Shown here: piece after piece, positions 22,139-22,248 of the stretch
How positions within the stretch are numbered: position 1 is the stretch's first letter
Layout: the number at the start of each line of letters is the position of its first letter
Virus record (IMG/VR): IMGVR_UViG_3300024273_000566
Coordinates: 1-22,248 of that record
DNA from: a virus
DNA: 22,248 nucleotides
Strand: one strand, 5' to 3'
The notes under the pieces: model-generated
Databases searched by the model: none
Told to the model about the DNA's origin: nothing
The model's input: only the letters and a program-made list of their open reading frames with translations
Position numbers and translations under genes: made by a program

Positions 22139-22209
22139 AAAATAAACCAAAAGCTTAAGGGTTTAGGCTAAACGTAACGCGTAACGTACAGGCAATAAAG
22201 CTTGATAGT

Positions 22210-22248
22210 ATGGAGAACAGTTTGACGACTAGAGTCTCTGTGCTATTG
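22210..22248 (+). CDS. Possible start of a plus-strand gene, cut by window edge
   Basis: An ATG at 22210 opens a frame (MENSLTTRVSVLL) to the right edge, 13 codons. It lies 72 nt after the preceding terminator in a plausible leader with a tandem CGTAACG repeat (22173-22186). Too short to identify; it may be a chance ORF. Confidence 0.3.
   Translation, partial: MENSLTTRVSVLL

Noticed and set aside
1-22248. CRISPR array, insertion sequence, integrase or attachment site
   Set aside because: No regularly spaced repeats, transposase or recombinase motifs, or flanking duplications are visible; the only repeats are in the fibre gene.

Overview
This window reads as the structural half of a tailed bacteriophage (Caudoviricetes) that infects a member of the Bacteroidota, most likely a Flavobacteriia host. 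The evidence: a contiguous set of large terminase, portal, scaffold-like and major capsid genes; low GC; start codons preceded by A-rich rather than Shine-Dalgarno sequence; several TAnnTTTG promoter elements, the Bacteroidota -7 consensus; and a tail fibre with wording typical of flavobacterial phage and prophage fibres (TTTGTSGAATL..NIP.Y and GGTGG.EKLQVNG motifs). The TerL, portal and several small structural proteins look like those of large Bacteroidota phages, including crAss-like ones. I recognise these families from memory of their sequence patterns and cannot assign a genus. No integrase, tRNA, rRNA, CRISPR array or insertion sequence was found.

Layout. About 21.2 kb is a single rightward-to-leftward block on the minus strand. 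In transcription order it starts at 21169 with six small, tightly overlapping ORFs (one with a zinc ribbon, one Cys-rich, one winged-helix-like). A small HU/IHF-like candidate, a GroES-like co-chaperonin candidate and a helical protein follow, directly ahead of TerL (15415-17739) and portal (12991-15402). Next come an acidic scaffold-like protein, the major capsid protein (10284-11786), two conserved Bacteroidota-phage structural proteins (9273-10166 and 8612-9262) and a 335-residue putative major tail or virion protein. A strong hairpin terminator at 7513-7548, with a promoter element just beyond it, closes this head segment. The last segment holds small, mostly beta-rich virion proteins (7472 down to 3915) and a very long tail fibre that runs off the left edge (3901-1).

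The right end differs. From 21170 to 21858 there is no convincing protein gene. The part from 21195 to 21637 is as GC-rich as the coding DNA, carries a chain of hairpins (one with a perfect GNRA tetraloop on the minus strand), and begins just after a minus-strand TATATTTG element. I read it as a candidate structured RNA or structured 5' leader of the late operon, and it is the most interesting feature here. An AT-rich stretch, a 25-bp hairpin and a divergent plus-strand small gene (21859-22116) with its own excellent terminator follow; another plus-strand gene may start at 22210. The window therefore spans the divergence point between two oppositely transcribed arms of the phage genome.

How the genes fit together: early in the block are small regulators or assembly helpers and a putative co-chaperonin; TerL and portal form the packaging motor; scaffold and capsid protein build the procapsid; the following genes supply connectors and tail or virion proteins; and the distal genes provide surface decoration and host-recognition fibres.
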